NCBI GenBank assembly: GCA_964648115.1
Contig: CAZYME010000002.1
Coordinates: 62,001 to 126,000 of the forward strand
Direction: 5' to 3'
Source: CAZYME01 sp964648115
GTDB lineage: Bacteria > Pseudomonadota > Gammaproteobacteria > Legionellales > Legionellaceae
Length of the DNA stretch: 64,000 nt
Made by a program: the position numbers and the translations under genes
Part shown: positions 36,009 through 44,966 of the stretch, piece by piece
How the letters are laid out: every line of letters begins with the position of its first letter
Numbering within the stretch: position 1 is the stretch's first letter
Notes under the pieces: generated by a model
Databases searched by the model: none
Told to the model about the DNA's origin: nothing
The model's input: only the letters and a program-made list of their open reading frames with translations

Positions 36009-36698
36009 CTACTGCGGTGGAATGTCGTTCATTTCTCGCCATTTTTTTAATAGTGCTTGACGGCGCTGGGGGTAACGTACTGCTAGGGGAACTAATTTTA
36101 AGATTCTATCCATTCGGAAATGGCGGAAGTCTTGACGTAGTTCACACCAAGCAATAACCATGCGCGCCCTATCGAAAAAACCTAGTGCGAAAGGCCAGAT
36201 AGTGCGCTGTGTTTCATTATCTTGGGCATCAACATACGTCATGAGAAGCTTGTGTTCTGAGCGAATCGCTTTTCGAATCATGAGCAACTCCTCATCACTC
36301 GCAACGATGAGCTCACCAGGGCCAATTAGAAGCCCTGATGCATCGAGCTCATGGCGCAGATCACTTGGCAATACTGCGGCAATTTTAGCCAATGCATTGC
36401 TTGCGGCAACTTTTAATTTACTGTCTCCACCACGTTCAGCAACCCATCGTGAACCAAAGACTAATGCTTCTATTTCTTCTTCTGAGAACATCAATGGTGG
36501 CAACATAAAACCGGGATGTAATATATATCCAAGCCCTGCTTCGCCGTCGATCTGAGCGCCTTGTGCTTGTAGAGTTGCAATATCGCGGTAGAGAGTTCGT
36601 AGGCTAATACCGAGTTCGGACGCAAGTGTTGCACCACTCACGGGGTAACGGTGTTTGCGTAAGATTTGCATTAAATCAAATAAACGTTCCGTGCGAGA
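36009..36698 (-). CDS. HTH-WYL transcriptional regulator (YafY type)
   Basis: The 229-residue protein has an N-terminal winged helix (SRTERLFDLMQILRK, VSGATLASELGISLRTLYRD) and a C-terminal WYL ligand-sensing domain. The start MSRTERLF is preferred: AGGA lies seven bases upstream, and an earlier ATG would begin inside a family A repeat. Such regulators often control nearby genes, here probably the VOC/GyrI-like pair. Confidence 0.88.
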   Translation of the reverse strand, partial: SRTERLFDLMQILRKHRYPVSGATLASELGISLRTLYRDIATLQAQGAQIDGEAGLGYILHPGFMLPPLMFSEEEIEALVFGSRWVAERGGDSKLKVAASNALAKIAAVLPSDLRHELDASGLLIGPGELIVASDEELLMIRKAIRSEHKLLMTYVDAQDNETQRTIWPFALGFFDRARMVIAWCELRQDFRHFRMDRILKLVPLAVRYPQRRQALLKKWREMNDIPPQ

Positions 36699-36720
36699 CA
36701 TTTGTAAGTCCTGATAATAC

Positions 36721-36762
36721 TGTGGCACTTCGTGCGCTTGTTGGGCCATGGGCCCAACCTAC
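36721..36762. repeat. Palindromic repeat, family A (right half)
   Basis: tgtggcacttcgtgcgcttg is followed by ttgggccatgggcccaacct, identical to the right half of the 8.97-kb copy; the left arm is absent. It lies just upstream of the WYL regulator and provides a spurious upstream start codon for it. Confidence 0.7.
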
Positions 36763-36828
36763 ATTTAATTATTCAGTATATGCATTTCTTGACAGATTAA
36801 AAACGGGTCGATAGACTCGCTCGAGATC

Positions 36829-36905
36829 CACCAGGGGTGCTTGGTTTTAAAACCGGGCTGAGAAAGACCCTTTAACCTGCTCTGGGTAATGCCTGCGGAG
36901 GGAGA
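36829..36905 (+). promoter_or_regulatory. TPP riboswitch (THI element) upstream of tenA
   Basis: The conserved THI-box blocks occur in order: aggggtgcttg, then gggctgagaaagaccctttaac, ctgctctgggtaatgcc and tgcggaggga. These match the aptamer that binds thiamine pyrophosphate, including the CTGAGA and ACCTG-N-TCTGGGTAATGCC cores. An acgagc/gctcgt pair in the leader downstream, around a T-rich stretch, may belong to the expression switch. The ribosome-binding site AAAGGAGGAAAG lies about 65 bases after the aptamer. Binding of TPP should lower tenA expression. Confidence 0.93.
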
Positions 36906-36975
36906 GTGAGACGAGCTTGCCTATTCTTTTTTTGCTCGTTGCTTTCCTAATCATTTTTTTAAAAGGAGGAAAGTA

Positions 36976-37662
36976 ATGTTTGAGCGCATGTTAACCGAAA
37001 ATAAATCCACTATTGATGCATACTGCCAACACCCGTTTAATCAACAGCTCTATGACGGAAGTTTACCTAGAGAAACTTTCACGTGGTTTTTGCAGCAAGA
37101 TGCAATATATTTGCGGACGTATGCCAAAGTGATGCAAATAATTTCCGAGCGACTAGAGCCTGAGGATATCGAGCTTGCGGCAATATTTAGGCGTTTTCAG
37201 ATTGAAACTGTCCAAGCAGAATTAGACATCAACAAAGCATACCTGAAAAAACCCTCTACGCCTTTTTTCTCCCATTCTGGAAAAGTAGCTCCTGTAATTG
37301 CTAGCTATATCCAACACCTTACTACTATGGCAAATAGTGGAACAATTGTTGAGGCAATAACAGCCTGCTATCCCTGCTTTTTACTGTATTTTAAGCTAGG
37401 GGAGCAGAACAAAGGGCTTTACCCAAAGAATGATTATAGCGATTGGACAGTATTTTATTCTGATCCTACATTTATCCAATCTACAGAATTGATCACTGCC
37501 GCTCTAAAGAAACATACTGACAATATTACCTGCCCTATTTTACAGCAGCGCATCATTGACACGTTTTCTACCTCGGCTAAATTTGAGGTTGAGTTTTGTG
37601 ATGCAGCATACGCTACAATTACACCGGCACATACTCCAGGATGGACGTGCGCGATACTTTAA
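36976..37662 (+). CDS. tenA: Aminopyrimidine aminohydrolase TenA (thiaminase II family)
   Basis: The 228-residue helical protein has the family's nucleophile cysteine in ITACYPCFLLYFKLGE, FTWFLQQDAIYLRTYAKV near the N-terminus, and SDWTVFYSDPTF. The C-terminal catalytic glutamate region reads TSAKFEVEFCDAAY. TenA rescues the pyrimidine half from degraded thiamine. It stands alone behind a TPP riboswitch, five kilobases from thiE-thiM-thiD. Confidence 0.93.
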   Translation: MFERMLTENKSTIDAYCQHPFNQQLYDGSLPRETFTWFLQQDAIYLRTYAKVMQIISERLEPEDIELAAIFRRFQIETVQAELDINKAYLKKPSTPFFSHSGKVAPVIASYIQHLTTMANSGTIVEAITACYPCFLLYFKLGEQNKGLYPKNDYSDWTVFYSDPTFIQSTELITAALKKHTDNITCPILQQRIIDTFSTSAKFEVEFCDAAYATITPAHTPGWTCAIL

Positions 37663-37677
37663 GACCAATTTAGGGCT

Positions 37678-37760
37678 GTAGCCTGGATGGAGCGCTGCGT
37701 AATCCGGGATTTCTGGTGCCTCAATCTCCCGGATTGCGGCTTCGCCTCCATCCAGGCTAC
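37678..37760. repeat. Palindromic repeat, family B
   Basis: gtagcctggatggagcgctg at the left and cgcctccatccaggctac at the right enclose taatccgggatttctggtgc and ctcccggattgcgg, which also pair. It lies straight after tenA and may close its transcript. Confidence 0.8.
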
Positions 37761-37796
37761 AAATGCTTACAAATCCCCACAAAATTGTACAAACCC

Positions 37797-37881
37797 TGTC
37801 ATCCCCGCGCAGGCGGTGATCCATTTCTCCAATAGATACTATCCCGCACCAGGGATGGATTCCCGCCTGCGCAGGAATGAC
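37797..37881. repeat. Palindromic repeat, family D
   Basis: tgtcatccccgcgcaggcgg on the left is matched by ggattcccgcctgcgcagga on the right, around a variable centre. The related string gggatggattcccgccttcg occurs within the 53.5-kb element. Similar cgcgggaatgac strings are widespread bacterial repeats. It has no coding content. Confidence 0.7.
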
Positions 37882-37960
37882 AAAGTCTAAACCTGTTGTT
37901 TAAATCAATCATATCTAACATACTATTGCCACCCAAAATCCAAAGGCTAACAAAGTAGAA

Positions 37961-38611
37961 ATGGAACACTTACAATACTTTTTGAATTTGATATTACATC
38001 TAGACAATTATTTACTTCCTTTTATAGCTGACCATGGTGTCTGGACTTATTTAGTTGTGTTTCTGGTAATTTTTTGCGAAACCGGGCTTGTAATCACTCC
38101 ATTTCTCCCTGGAGACGCTTTGCTTTTTACTTTAGGAAGCATTGCAGCTCAATCAGACCATCCCCTCAATATACTAGTGCTATTGCCACTGCTGATTATT
38201 GCTTCGATATTAGGAAATCAAACAAACTACTCCATAGGGCGTGCTATAGGGCCTAAAATATTTTCCGTTAACCGCTCTCGTTTTATTAATAAGAAACACC
38301 TTACTGAGGCGCATCAATTTTATGAAAAGCACGGTGGGAAAACGATTGTATTAGCACGGTTCATTCCGGTTATTCGTACATTTGCCCCATTTGTTGCCGG
38401 GGTAAGCTATATGGATTTTAAACAATTTAATTATTACAACATTGGTAGCGCTATTCTCTGGATAGGGTCTTTGCTTAGCATGGGATATTTTTTAGGTTCA
38501 CTTCCTCTTGTTAAAGAGAATTTTACTATCGTTATTTACGGTATTATTTTCGTTTCCATACTACCCTTGATCTTTACGTTCCTTTATCAAAAGATAAAAC
38601 CTAATGCGTAA
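37961..38611 (+). CDS. DedA-family membrane protein
   Basis: The 216-residue inner-membrane protein carries the conserved DedA segments: FCETGLVITPFLPGDALLF with the essential acidic residues, GNQTNYSIGRAIG, and the amphipathic ARFIPVIRTFAPFVAGVSYM. The family acts in proton-dependent lipid (undecaprenyl phosphate) flipping and membrane homeostasis. It is monocistronic, flanked by repeats upstream. Confidence 0.92.
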   Translation: MEHLQYFLNLILHLDNYLLPFIADHGVWTYLVVFLVIFCETGLVITPFLPGDALLFTLGSIAAQSDHPLNILVLLPLLIIASILGNQTNYSIGRAIGPKIFSVNRSRFINKKHLTEAHQFYEKHGGKTIVLARFIPVIRTFAPFVAGVSYMDFKQFNYYNIGSAILWIGSLLSMGYFLGSLPLVKENFTIVIYGIIFVSILPLIFTFLYQKIKPNA

Positions 38612-38766
38612 GTGATCAGGCTTTGCCCACCCTTAATCTGTGATCAGCACTATGTTTTCAGTTTGACAATTCATAACCATCGACCCATAATCGATCGCCT
38701 ACTAATGTGTTTTTCAAAACATAGTAGGTTGGGTATTTGTTAATAACTATACAGAGGGAACTATAA

Positions 38767-39240
38767 ATGAATAAAAATTACTCTTTTAGATCACTGTTAG
38801 TGCTTTCAGGCTTTGTCTTATCGTCAATAGCCATGGCAAATCCAATTGGCTCACCAGTTCATATTATCGCAAACCCTGTTGGTTTACCTTCTGACATTGT
38901 TTGTCCTAATACGCAAGGAACATCCAATGTAATAACCAACTTTGGTAATTATATTGCAGGTTATGGTACAGAATTTATGTTCTCCAACAGCCTTCCTATA
39001 TATTTCAGATCAGGTTTACTAGCAGCTGGAACTCCTCGTAAATTAGCAGGTTATTTCAATGAATCAACAGATTATGATTCTACGACAGGAAAGGTAAGCT
39101 GTAATTATGTAAGTAATAACCTAGGCGAACCCGCTTTCTCTGTAGACTATTTATTGACCAATGGCCAAGGAGGAGTAGTAGTAGCGCAATCTAATAATTC
39201 AATTAGTCTTTTGTTCCAAGTTGGTGTTAAAAAAGGTTAA
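38767..39240 (+). CDS. Hypothetical secreted protein, 157 residues
   Basis: A Sec signal peptide is clear: positively charged start, LLVLSGFVLSSI core, and likely cleavage after AMA at residue 24. The mature part is about 130 residues, rich in Asn, Gly and Ser, with two cysteines (IVCPNTQG and VSCNYV) that may form a disulfide. I do not recognise the family; the short beta-rich pattern resembles small periplasmic or surface proteins of Legionella-like bacteria. A good ribosome-binding site (AGAGGGAAC) precedes the ATG. Confidence 0.7.
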   Translation: MNKNYSFRSLLVLSGFVLSSIAMANPIGSPVHIIANPVGLPSDIVCPNTQGTSNVITNFGNYIAGYGTEFMFSNSLPIYFRSGLLAAGTPRKLAGYFNESTDYDSTTGKVSCNYVSNNLGEPAFSVDYLLTNGQGGVVVAQSNNSISLLFQVGVKKG

Positions 39241-39257
39241 ACAGAAATCTCCTTAAA

Positions 39258-39281
39258 GAGCAGCTCGCATAAGAGCTGCTC
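39258..39281. terminator. Hairpin between convergent genes
   Basis: gagcagctc pairs perfectly with gagctgctc around gcataa. It lies between the stop codons of the secreted protein gene and the outer-membrane protein gene. There is no long T-run, so it is at best a weak bidirectional terminator. Confidence 0.55.
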
Positions 39282-39291
39282 TCCTGCAAAA

Positions 39292-40224
39292 TTAAGCAAT
39301 AGTCCAGGTAATATTTGCTGCAATAGAATAGTTGGTTTTGGTTTGACTTCCATTTAAATTCTGCATCAAAGGCAAGCTAATCCCGGCTTGTAAAATTAAA
39401 CGCTTTGTCGAAAACCATAAAGAAGGCGCCAACGCAATAACATTACCCCCGGTGCTAGGAATACTGTACCCATACTCCCGATCCTTTGCTGTATATTGCC
39501 CCTGAAACTCAACTAACCATGAAAAAATATATCGATCAGGGACCGTCTTAATCGTACGACCCAAACCTGCTTGGTATAAAGCTTGTGAGCCAAGCTTTAT
39601 ACCTTGACTGACAGGCGTTATCAAAATTCCCGGCGAAACAAACCCTAGCCAATCAACATAAGAACGATTGTACGTCGTGCCCAAAAAATAGGCTGGAGCA
39701 CCATAACTTACTGAGATATGCCTGTTAGTCGCACTTCGCATTTGAAATGTTGTTGTACTTTGTAAGGGAAGTGTTATTAACCCTACTACGGTTGCTTGAT
39801 CTTGATACTTGGTATTACCCGCCGAATAAAACGCATGCTCCAATTGCAAGACAACGTCGTTAACGCTGGAGAAGCGGCTGTGCCGAATGCTGTAATTTGA
39901 TTCAAGAGGATAGTCAAAATATAACGATGTAGAATCCGTGAACCCATAAATTAACTCTATATTCCGGTTACTACCCCCACCACCCTGAGGGATAACGTTA
40001 AATTCACTGTAAATCAACTGAACGTGATTTCTACCAATTATGGTTTGTCCAAATGATAAAAGAGGCCCCGGCTGCTGCGGAGCAGGCAAGGCAAAGTTTC
40101 CTTCCTGAGGTGGAGAGTTTGCGCCATCATTATCAATTGCAGCTTGATCATCCGTAGTAGCATATGCACACTCAAAAAATCCCAGTAACAACACAACACT
40201 GATAATAAACCATTTTTTCGGCAC
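39292..40224 (-). CDS. Predicted outer-membrane beta-barrel protein
   Basis: The 310-residue protein has a signal peptide ending at CAYA-TTD. Alternating hydrophobic strands follow with aromatic girdles (HVQLIYSEFN, NIELIYGFTD, LYFDYPLE, ISVSYGAPAYFLGTTY) and a final strand ending in TNYSIAANITWTIA, typical of a barrel terminus except that Ala replaces the usual Phe. The pattern is that of transporter-like or MetA-pathway outer-membrane proteins. It is 25 bases downstream of the formamidase-like gene, so they may be co-transcribed. Confidence 0.72.
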   Translation of the reverse strand: MPKKWFIISVVLLLGFFECAYATTDDQAAIDNDGANSPPQEGNFALPAPQQPGPLLSFGQTIIGRNHVQLIYSEFNVIPQGGGGSNRNIELIYGFTDSTSLYFDYPLESNYSIRHSRFSSVNDVVLQLEHAFYSAGNTKYQDQATVVGLITLPLQSTTTFQMRSATNRHISVSYGAPAYFLGTTYNRSYVDWLGFVSPGILITPVSQGIKLGSQALYQAGLGRTIKTVPDRYIFSWLVEFQGQYTAKDREYGYSIPSTGGNVIALAPSLWFSTKRLILQAGISLPLMQNLNGSQTKTNYSIAANITWTIA

Positions 40225-40248
40225 TACATGCCCCCATTATATGAACAA

Positions 40249-41643
40249 TTACACCCACGCTTTCGGAGCAACCCATAAGCTTTTAGGTAGCATGCAATGC
40301 ACCTCTTTATCACCCGATTTGTGAGGGCCAATGCGGCAATCCATGGTTATGCTAGCCAGCGAATATGCATCGAGGCGCGTCAATCCTTTCTTGCTAACTA
40401 TTGTATTAATCATCGCCATTGATGCCACTTTCATAGCCTTTTCAAGATCTGGATCTTTAGCATATGTCACAAAAAAAACCGCATTCTCTACCTTTGGTAA
40501 TGGAGCCGGTTTAGGCGCATTAGCCTGTTTTGGTAGCATGCAATATACGCCACTTATTCCATTCACCACTTCAGCGATTGGGCAATCCCAACTACTTAGC
40601 ATGATCTGCTCTGCTTGCGCAGGTGAAACTTTACGCTGCTCGACTATGAGTTTAATGGTTTCAGACTTGAGCAAATCCAATGCTTTATTCAAATCAGCAT
40701 CATAACCCACCGCAATCCATGCCGTTGGAGTTTCAATACGTGGCCAAGCCAAAGGCTTTTGTTTTATCACATCCACAGTAATATTAAATTCTTCAAAAGC
40801 GGTCTCAATCGCAGTTAGATTGATCTCACCATTCCCTTGACCCGCATGCGAATCACCAGTCCACAACAAAGCACCTTTTACGAAAACGGGAAGATAGAGA
40901 GTTGTGCCTTCTGTCATTTCGCGCACGTCCATATTCCCTCCAAAAGGGCCGGGGGGAATGCTATCAAATTTACCGGGCTCTGCTCGAGCTACTGCAACAA
41001 TACCCGGGAACGGTCGCAAAGGAACGATGATTCCAGGCGCAAATTGCATCTGCATTTTTTTAACATCAAGGTAAAAATATTTGATTTGCCCCTTAGGAAA
41101 CTCCTCCGGAAAAAGGCCTTTTCCAGGCACGTTATCATTTGAAGCATAAGACCTTGGTAAAATTTTATTGAAACGAAGTTTTAGAATGTCACCCGGCTCT
41201 GCACCGTCTACATAAATTGGTCCTGTTAAAGTATGCGGACCACGATTAGGGACCGCATCTTTCATCTCAATGACCTGCTCTATCGTAGTTCCAGGAACGA
41301 CTTGGTTATCGGAAGCAGCATCTGTTTCTATTGCAACCGAGTCTCCGGGGTGGATACGTAAAACAGGCGGTTGGCTATTATCATAGATTCCCCATTGGGT
41401 AGTCCCTGGTGTTGCTGGAAGAATATAGGTTTTTGTCTTTTCGTTTTGGGCTTTGAGCGGGGCTAGCATGTATGCCTGATCAGGAGGGCTTGAAATGGAT
41501 GGAAAACAATTTTGGGTAGAGGCAGAATTTACTGCCGGGTCTTGTGCATACGCAGAATCGGCAATTATTACGCTCAAAAAAACCGCACTGAACAAATAAG
41601 ATAATTTAAATACTGGTATCACGGGCTCCCTCCATTGCTGCAT
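40249..41643 (-). CDS. Periplasmic acetamidase/formamidase-family protein with duplicated C-terminal module
   Basis: The 464-residue protein has a signal peptide (LSYLFSAVFLSVIIADSAYA), unusual for a family that is mostly cytoplasmic. Core family signatures are present: VKGALLWTGDSHAGQGNGEI, DVREMTEGTTLYLPVF and GPIYVDGAEPGDILKLRF. The C-terminal module occurs twice in tandem, as AVGYDADLNKALDLLKSETI through GVYCMLPK and again as VTYAKDPDLEKAMKVASMAM through VHCMLPKS. The family hydrolyses formamide or acetamide to ammonia; exported members may act on amides outside the cytoplasm. Confidence 0.85.
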   Translation of the reverse strand: MQQWREPVIPVFKLSYLFSAVFLSVIIADSAYAQDPAVNSASTQNCFPSISSPPDQAYMLAPLKAQNEKTKTYILPATPGTTQWGIYDNSQPPVLRIHPGDSVAIETDAASDNQVVPGTTIEQVIEMKDAVPNRGPHTLTGPIYVDGAEPGDILKLRFNKILPRSYASNDNVPGKGLFPEEFPKGQIKYFYLDVKKMQMQFAPGIIVPLRPFPGIVAVARAEPGKFDSIPPGPFGGNMDVREMTEGTTLYLPVFVKGALLWTGDSHAGQGNGEINLTAIETAFEEFNITVDVIKQKPLAWPRIETPTAWIAVGYDADLNKALDLLKSETIKLIVEQRKVSPAQAEQIMLSSWDCPIAEVVNGISGVYCMLPKQANAPKPAPLPKVENAVFFVTYAKDPDLEKAMKVASMAMINTIVSKKGLTRLDAYSLASITMDCRIGPHKSGDKEVHCMLPKSLWVAPKAWV

Positions 41644-41876
41644 GAAAACATCCTGTGTCTACATTTTATAGACAATTTACGGTATATGCCTGGGGGGATA
41701 TTGTCAATATTCTAAGGCGAGCGGCGAGTCGTAGGTTCCTCTCCCATTGACGGGAGAGGATGCCAGACAGGGCAGGTGAGGGTAGATCAAATCAAAAAAA
41801 TACACTTATTGTTGTACATTTTTTATCACCCCTCATCCGCCGGGCACCTTCTCCTCTCTCGGGGAGAAGGAACTAC

Positions 41877-42332
41877 TTAGTCAAAACCTAGTGCAGCCAG
41901 GCTCTGATCTCTTTCCAACTCAGTCAAATCCTCATCTAATAGAGCTACTATTACACCATCCAAACCGCCATTCTCAATAACGATTTCTCCTAATCGCCCT
42001 TCCGACATTGCCCTAAGAAATTATAATGGAAATCCCAAGATTCACCCTCTCGAAACGCCTTATACGCCTCTAATTGTTGACGAAGTGTTAATACATTTTC
42101 CTCTCTTACTGGAGGTGGTGCGGTGTTAAAAAGTCCATGCACACCTAATGCAGCTCCATCACTGACAGCTGAACTGAGAGGCTCGTGAGGTTGGTAACGA
42201 CGTATAGCTTGGTGATGTGTTAGCGGCAACCGGGGAAAGTTGTGTTTCGAAAACCCGGATGTCCGCTAGCGCGGCCATCCAGGCTACAGTCATAATGACT
42301 AGCATATTGCGAAAAATACTATTCAGTTGCAT
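41877..42332 (-). pseudogene. Decayed small gene interrupted by a repeat and a frameshift
   Basis: Three in-order pieces read as one ruined protein. The first is MQLNSIFRNMLVIMTV from an ATG at 42332. A family B fragment follows at about 42253-42287. Then comes a frame with HHQAIRRYQPHEPLSSAVSD through FREGESWDFHYNFL, and after a one-base shift AMSEGRLGEIVIENGGLDGV and an acidic end LLDEDLTELERDQSLAALGFD (the last 21 residues, given here without G at the junction). The acidic tail resembles Dot/Icm substrates. It is also possible that only the last, 43-codon frame is real. No family recognised. Confidence 0.35.
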
Positions 42333-42469
42333 GATGGAATAATGTTTTATGTGAATAAATGCTAAACGAAGGGTGGCGCGTAAGGGAGGGCCCTGAGGCA
42401 TCAGACCCAGCTTTCAGGCTTCGTTTAAAAAGGAGCTTATATTTTTCGGTTATTACAAGGGCTTTCATT

Positions 42470-43744
42470 GTGGAATTCATAAACTCCTCCCACACAAAAT
42501 CGACCAAATCCATTCCCGCCCTTGTTTTTGTCACCATCATGATAGGAGTAACAGCAGGTTTAGGCGGAATGCTGCTAGCGCTCTTATTACATTACACACA
42601 ACATATTGCCTATGGCTACAGTCCTACCCTCATCATCAGCAATGAAACTTTTCTTCAAGGTGTACGAGCTTCCTCGCCTGAAAGACGGATAACAGTTCTT
42701 ACCATCTGCGGTTTAATCGCCGGGATCGGATGGTGGATTGTTTATCGCTATGGAAAACCATTGGTAAGCATCGAAACAGCAGTAAAATCCAATAAACCCC
42801 AAATGCCCATACCAACAACCACCCTACACATTCTATTACAGATTATTACCATAGCCCTCGGCTCCCCCCTAGGACGAGAAGTAGCCCCTAGAGAACTAGG
42901 AACACTATTAGGTGGCTGGCTTTCAGCTAAAGTTGGATTAAGCCTTAAAGATACACAAATTATGCTAGCCTGCGCAGCAGGTGCCGGGTTAGCTGCTGTA
43001 TACAACGTGCCCTTAGGCGGTGCGGTGTTCACATTAGAAGCATTGCTACTTACATTGCGCTGGTCAGCCCTGCTACCAGCTCTCGCTACCTCGGTTATTG
43101 CAGCCGTTATTGCCTGGATAGGCCTCGGAAACGAACCCCAGTATCATATTCCCCCCTACTCTATCAGCTACTCATTAGTAACATGGTCCATTTTAGCTAG
43201 CCCTATCTTTGGAGTATTGGGTTATTGGTTTAAGCGCATCGCCACCACTATGCGCAGCAAAGCGCAACACAATTGGCAACTACCCATATTATGCCTACTC
43301 AATTTTATCCTAATAGGACTACTAGCAGTTTATTTCCCAGCCTTATTAGGAAATGGAAAAAGCCCAGCCCAACTTGAATTCGATGACGCAGTAAGCCTTA
43401 GCATCACTGCAGTTTTGTTGATATTACGAACATTAATCGTATGGTCGAGTTTCAGAGCAGGTGCTCAAGGAGGAATGCTAACCCCCTCACTCGCCAATGG
43501 CGCATTACTCGCTGTATTATTAGGCGCACTTTGGAATTTAATATGGCCAGCTCAGCCCTTAGGTGCGTTTGCTATTGTTGGCGCAGCAGCATTTCTAGCG
43601 TCCGCCCAGAAAATGCCACTCACAGCCATTGTTCTGATTTTTGAGTTCACCCGTATCAATTTTAATTTTCTAGTTCCAATATTGTTCGCGGTAACTGGAT
43701 CAGTTGCCGTGTGTGGCTTATGCAACAAGTTATACAAACAATGA
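42470..43744 (+). CDS. ClC-family chloride channel/transporter
   Basis: The protein has about ten membrane helices with ion-path motifs GSPLGREVAPRELG (gating glutamate kept), YNVPLGGAVFTLEALL and GGMLTPSLANGALLAV. A GTG start at 42470 with AAGGG eight bases upstream gives 424 residues. An ATG at 42359 would add 37 residues in a region with no membrane segment and no good ribosome site. The GREVAPRE form of the filter is found in one branch of the family. It probably exchanges chloride for protons and may support acid tolerance. Its 3' end overlaps the convergent SET gene by 15 bases. Confidence 0.85.
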   Translation: MEFINSSHTKSTKSIPALVFVTIMIGVTAGLGGMLLALLLHYTQHIAYGYSPTLIISNETFLQGVRASSPERRITVLTICGLIAGIGWWIVYRYGKPLVSIETAVKSNKPQMPIPTTTLHILLQIITIALGSPLGREVAPRELGTLLGGWLSAKVGLSLKDTQIMLACAAGAGLAAVYNVPLGGAVFTLEALLLTLRWSALLPALATSVIAAVIAWIGLGNEPQYHIPPYSISYSLVTWSILASPIFGVLGYWFKRIATTMRSKAQHNWQLPILCLLNFILIGLLAVYFPALLGNGKSPAQLEFDDAVSLSITAVLLILRTLIVWSSFRAGAQGGMLTPSLANGALLAVLLGALWNLIWPAQPLGAFAIVGAAAFLASAQKMPLTAIVLIFEFTRINFNFLVPILFAVTGSVAVCGLCNKLYKQ

Positions 43745-44878
43745 CATTATGCCCATAAGCGCCACTACAACACCGACAATAGACAACATTCTTAACAATA
43801 AATATTGGTGCGCTTTATGAACGCCATGGTTTGCCATTGCTCTTATTTGCGCCACTTTTTTCTGCGCGTTACTCTTGAATACATTTCCAACGGAAGCTTT
43901 TCCATTGGCTTTAAATCGTTTCATAGGCCTAGATTCAAAAAATGGACTCCCATAATCCACAAGTAACTGCTCACCCTTCAAAATATCCCTGTCAGCTGTA
44001 AAAACAACAATTTCTACACCCTTCAAATAATGGCTAAAACTTGTAACGTTTGCTTCAAGCACTGTCTGATCTTTCGATGGAGGACTATCTTTAACTGGAT
44101 TAGGAGCATGATTTACAAATCGCCCGATGTTGCCACACTCACGCGCATCTATAAACATATTCAGAGAATCCGATCTAAAATTGAACGCATAACTAACGTC
44201 CTCACTGTCATGATTTTTTTTTAAACCCCCGTAAAAAAACAACGTTTCGTCTTTTTTAATAATTTCCCTACTAAAAACCCCTAAGTTAATAGTAGGATTA
44301 ATATAACGCAACTCATAGCGATCAAGATCAGAAGGCGTTTTTAACAAATCTACAATCTCCAAATTTGTCTTATAAAGCAAATCGCCATCGATCGACTTGG
44401 GAAGGGCCTCTACTGTGAACTCTTCATCAATAATAATGCCATCTAAGAACTCAAATTTATAACCTTTTAACGCTTCCACAATACCTTCTAATTGAGAGAT
44501 GGAAATAACATCTTGAGCAAATTTGTTGCTATAGATAGAAAAATAAATGCTGTCAGGAACATTCGGATATTCGAAAAGCGGCGAAGGATTAATTTTAAAC
44601 TTACACGCAAGCGGGTTATCTACTTTCAGCAAAACTTCATAAACATACCGCGCTGAATGAAGCAAACCATCGATATCATCATATTGATACTGAAATACGG
44701 TATTGTCATTTGGTATGCTTGTGTCCGTTAAAAGCGGGTGTTGAAAGCCTAAACTCAACAACTGCCTTCTATCCACCTCTTGCTGATCATCCAATAACGA
44801 TTTGCCAGTCTTTATATCAATCACAACCTTACCGTATTGAGAATCTGGATTTTTATTCGTAATAGCAATCGTAACCAA
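43730..44878 (-). CDS. SET-domain protein with C-terminal membrane anchor, candidate effector
   Basis: The 382-residue protein starts at a TTG with TGGA upstream. The first 180 residues are unrecognised. Residues about 185-315 form a SET methyltransferase domain: INLGVFSREIIKKDETLFFYGG, the AdoMet/pseudoknot motif GRFVNHAPNP (N256, H257) and KGEQLLVDYGSPFFE with the catalytic tyrosine Y309. Then come a basic stretch (RPMKRFKANGK, KSNAQKK) and one hydrophobic helix (residues 360-382) ending the protein, which makes it a tail-anchored type. SET proteins of Legionella modify host histones; the anchor here suggests a membrane-bound target. Confidence 0.78.
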   Translation of the reverse strand: MVTIAITNKNPDSQYGKVVIDIKTGKSLLDDQQEVDRRQLLSLGFQHPLLTDTSIPNDNTVFQYQYDDIDGLLHSARYVYEVLLKVDNPLACKFKINPSPLFEYPNVPDSIYFSIYSNKFAQDVISISQLEGIVEALKGYKFEFLDGIIIDEEFTVEALPKSIDGDLLYKTNLEIVDLLKTPSDLDRYELRYINPTINLGVFSREIIKKDETLFFYGGLKKNHDSEDVSYAFNFRSDSLNMFIDARECGNIGRFVNHAPNPVKDSPPSKDQTVLEANVTSFSHYLKGVEIVVFTADRDILKGEQLLVDYGSPFFESRPMKRFKANGKASVGNVFKSNAQKKVAQIRAMANHGVHKAHQYLLLRMLSIVGVVVALMGIMSLFV

Positions 44879-44966
44879 TTTTTTTCCATGTATGGAGTTG
44901 ATAACTTAATCTTATCTTAATGTTTGATCTATACAATACGGTTAAATTGCCAATTTATAGACCTGC

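Noticed and set aside
42319..42540. A minus-strand frame upstream of and overlapping the ClC gene start
   Set aside because: No recognisable protein or ribosome site; it runs through non-coding leader and the channel's first codons.
42470..43744. GREVAPRE filter in the ClC protein as a novel mutation
   Set aside because: As I recall, this form occurs in a whole branch of bacterial ClC proteins, so it is not a private change.
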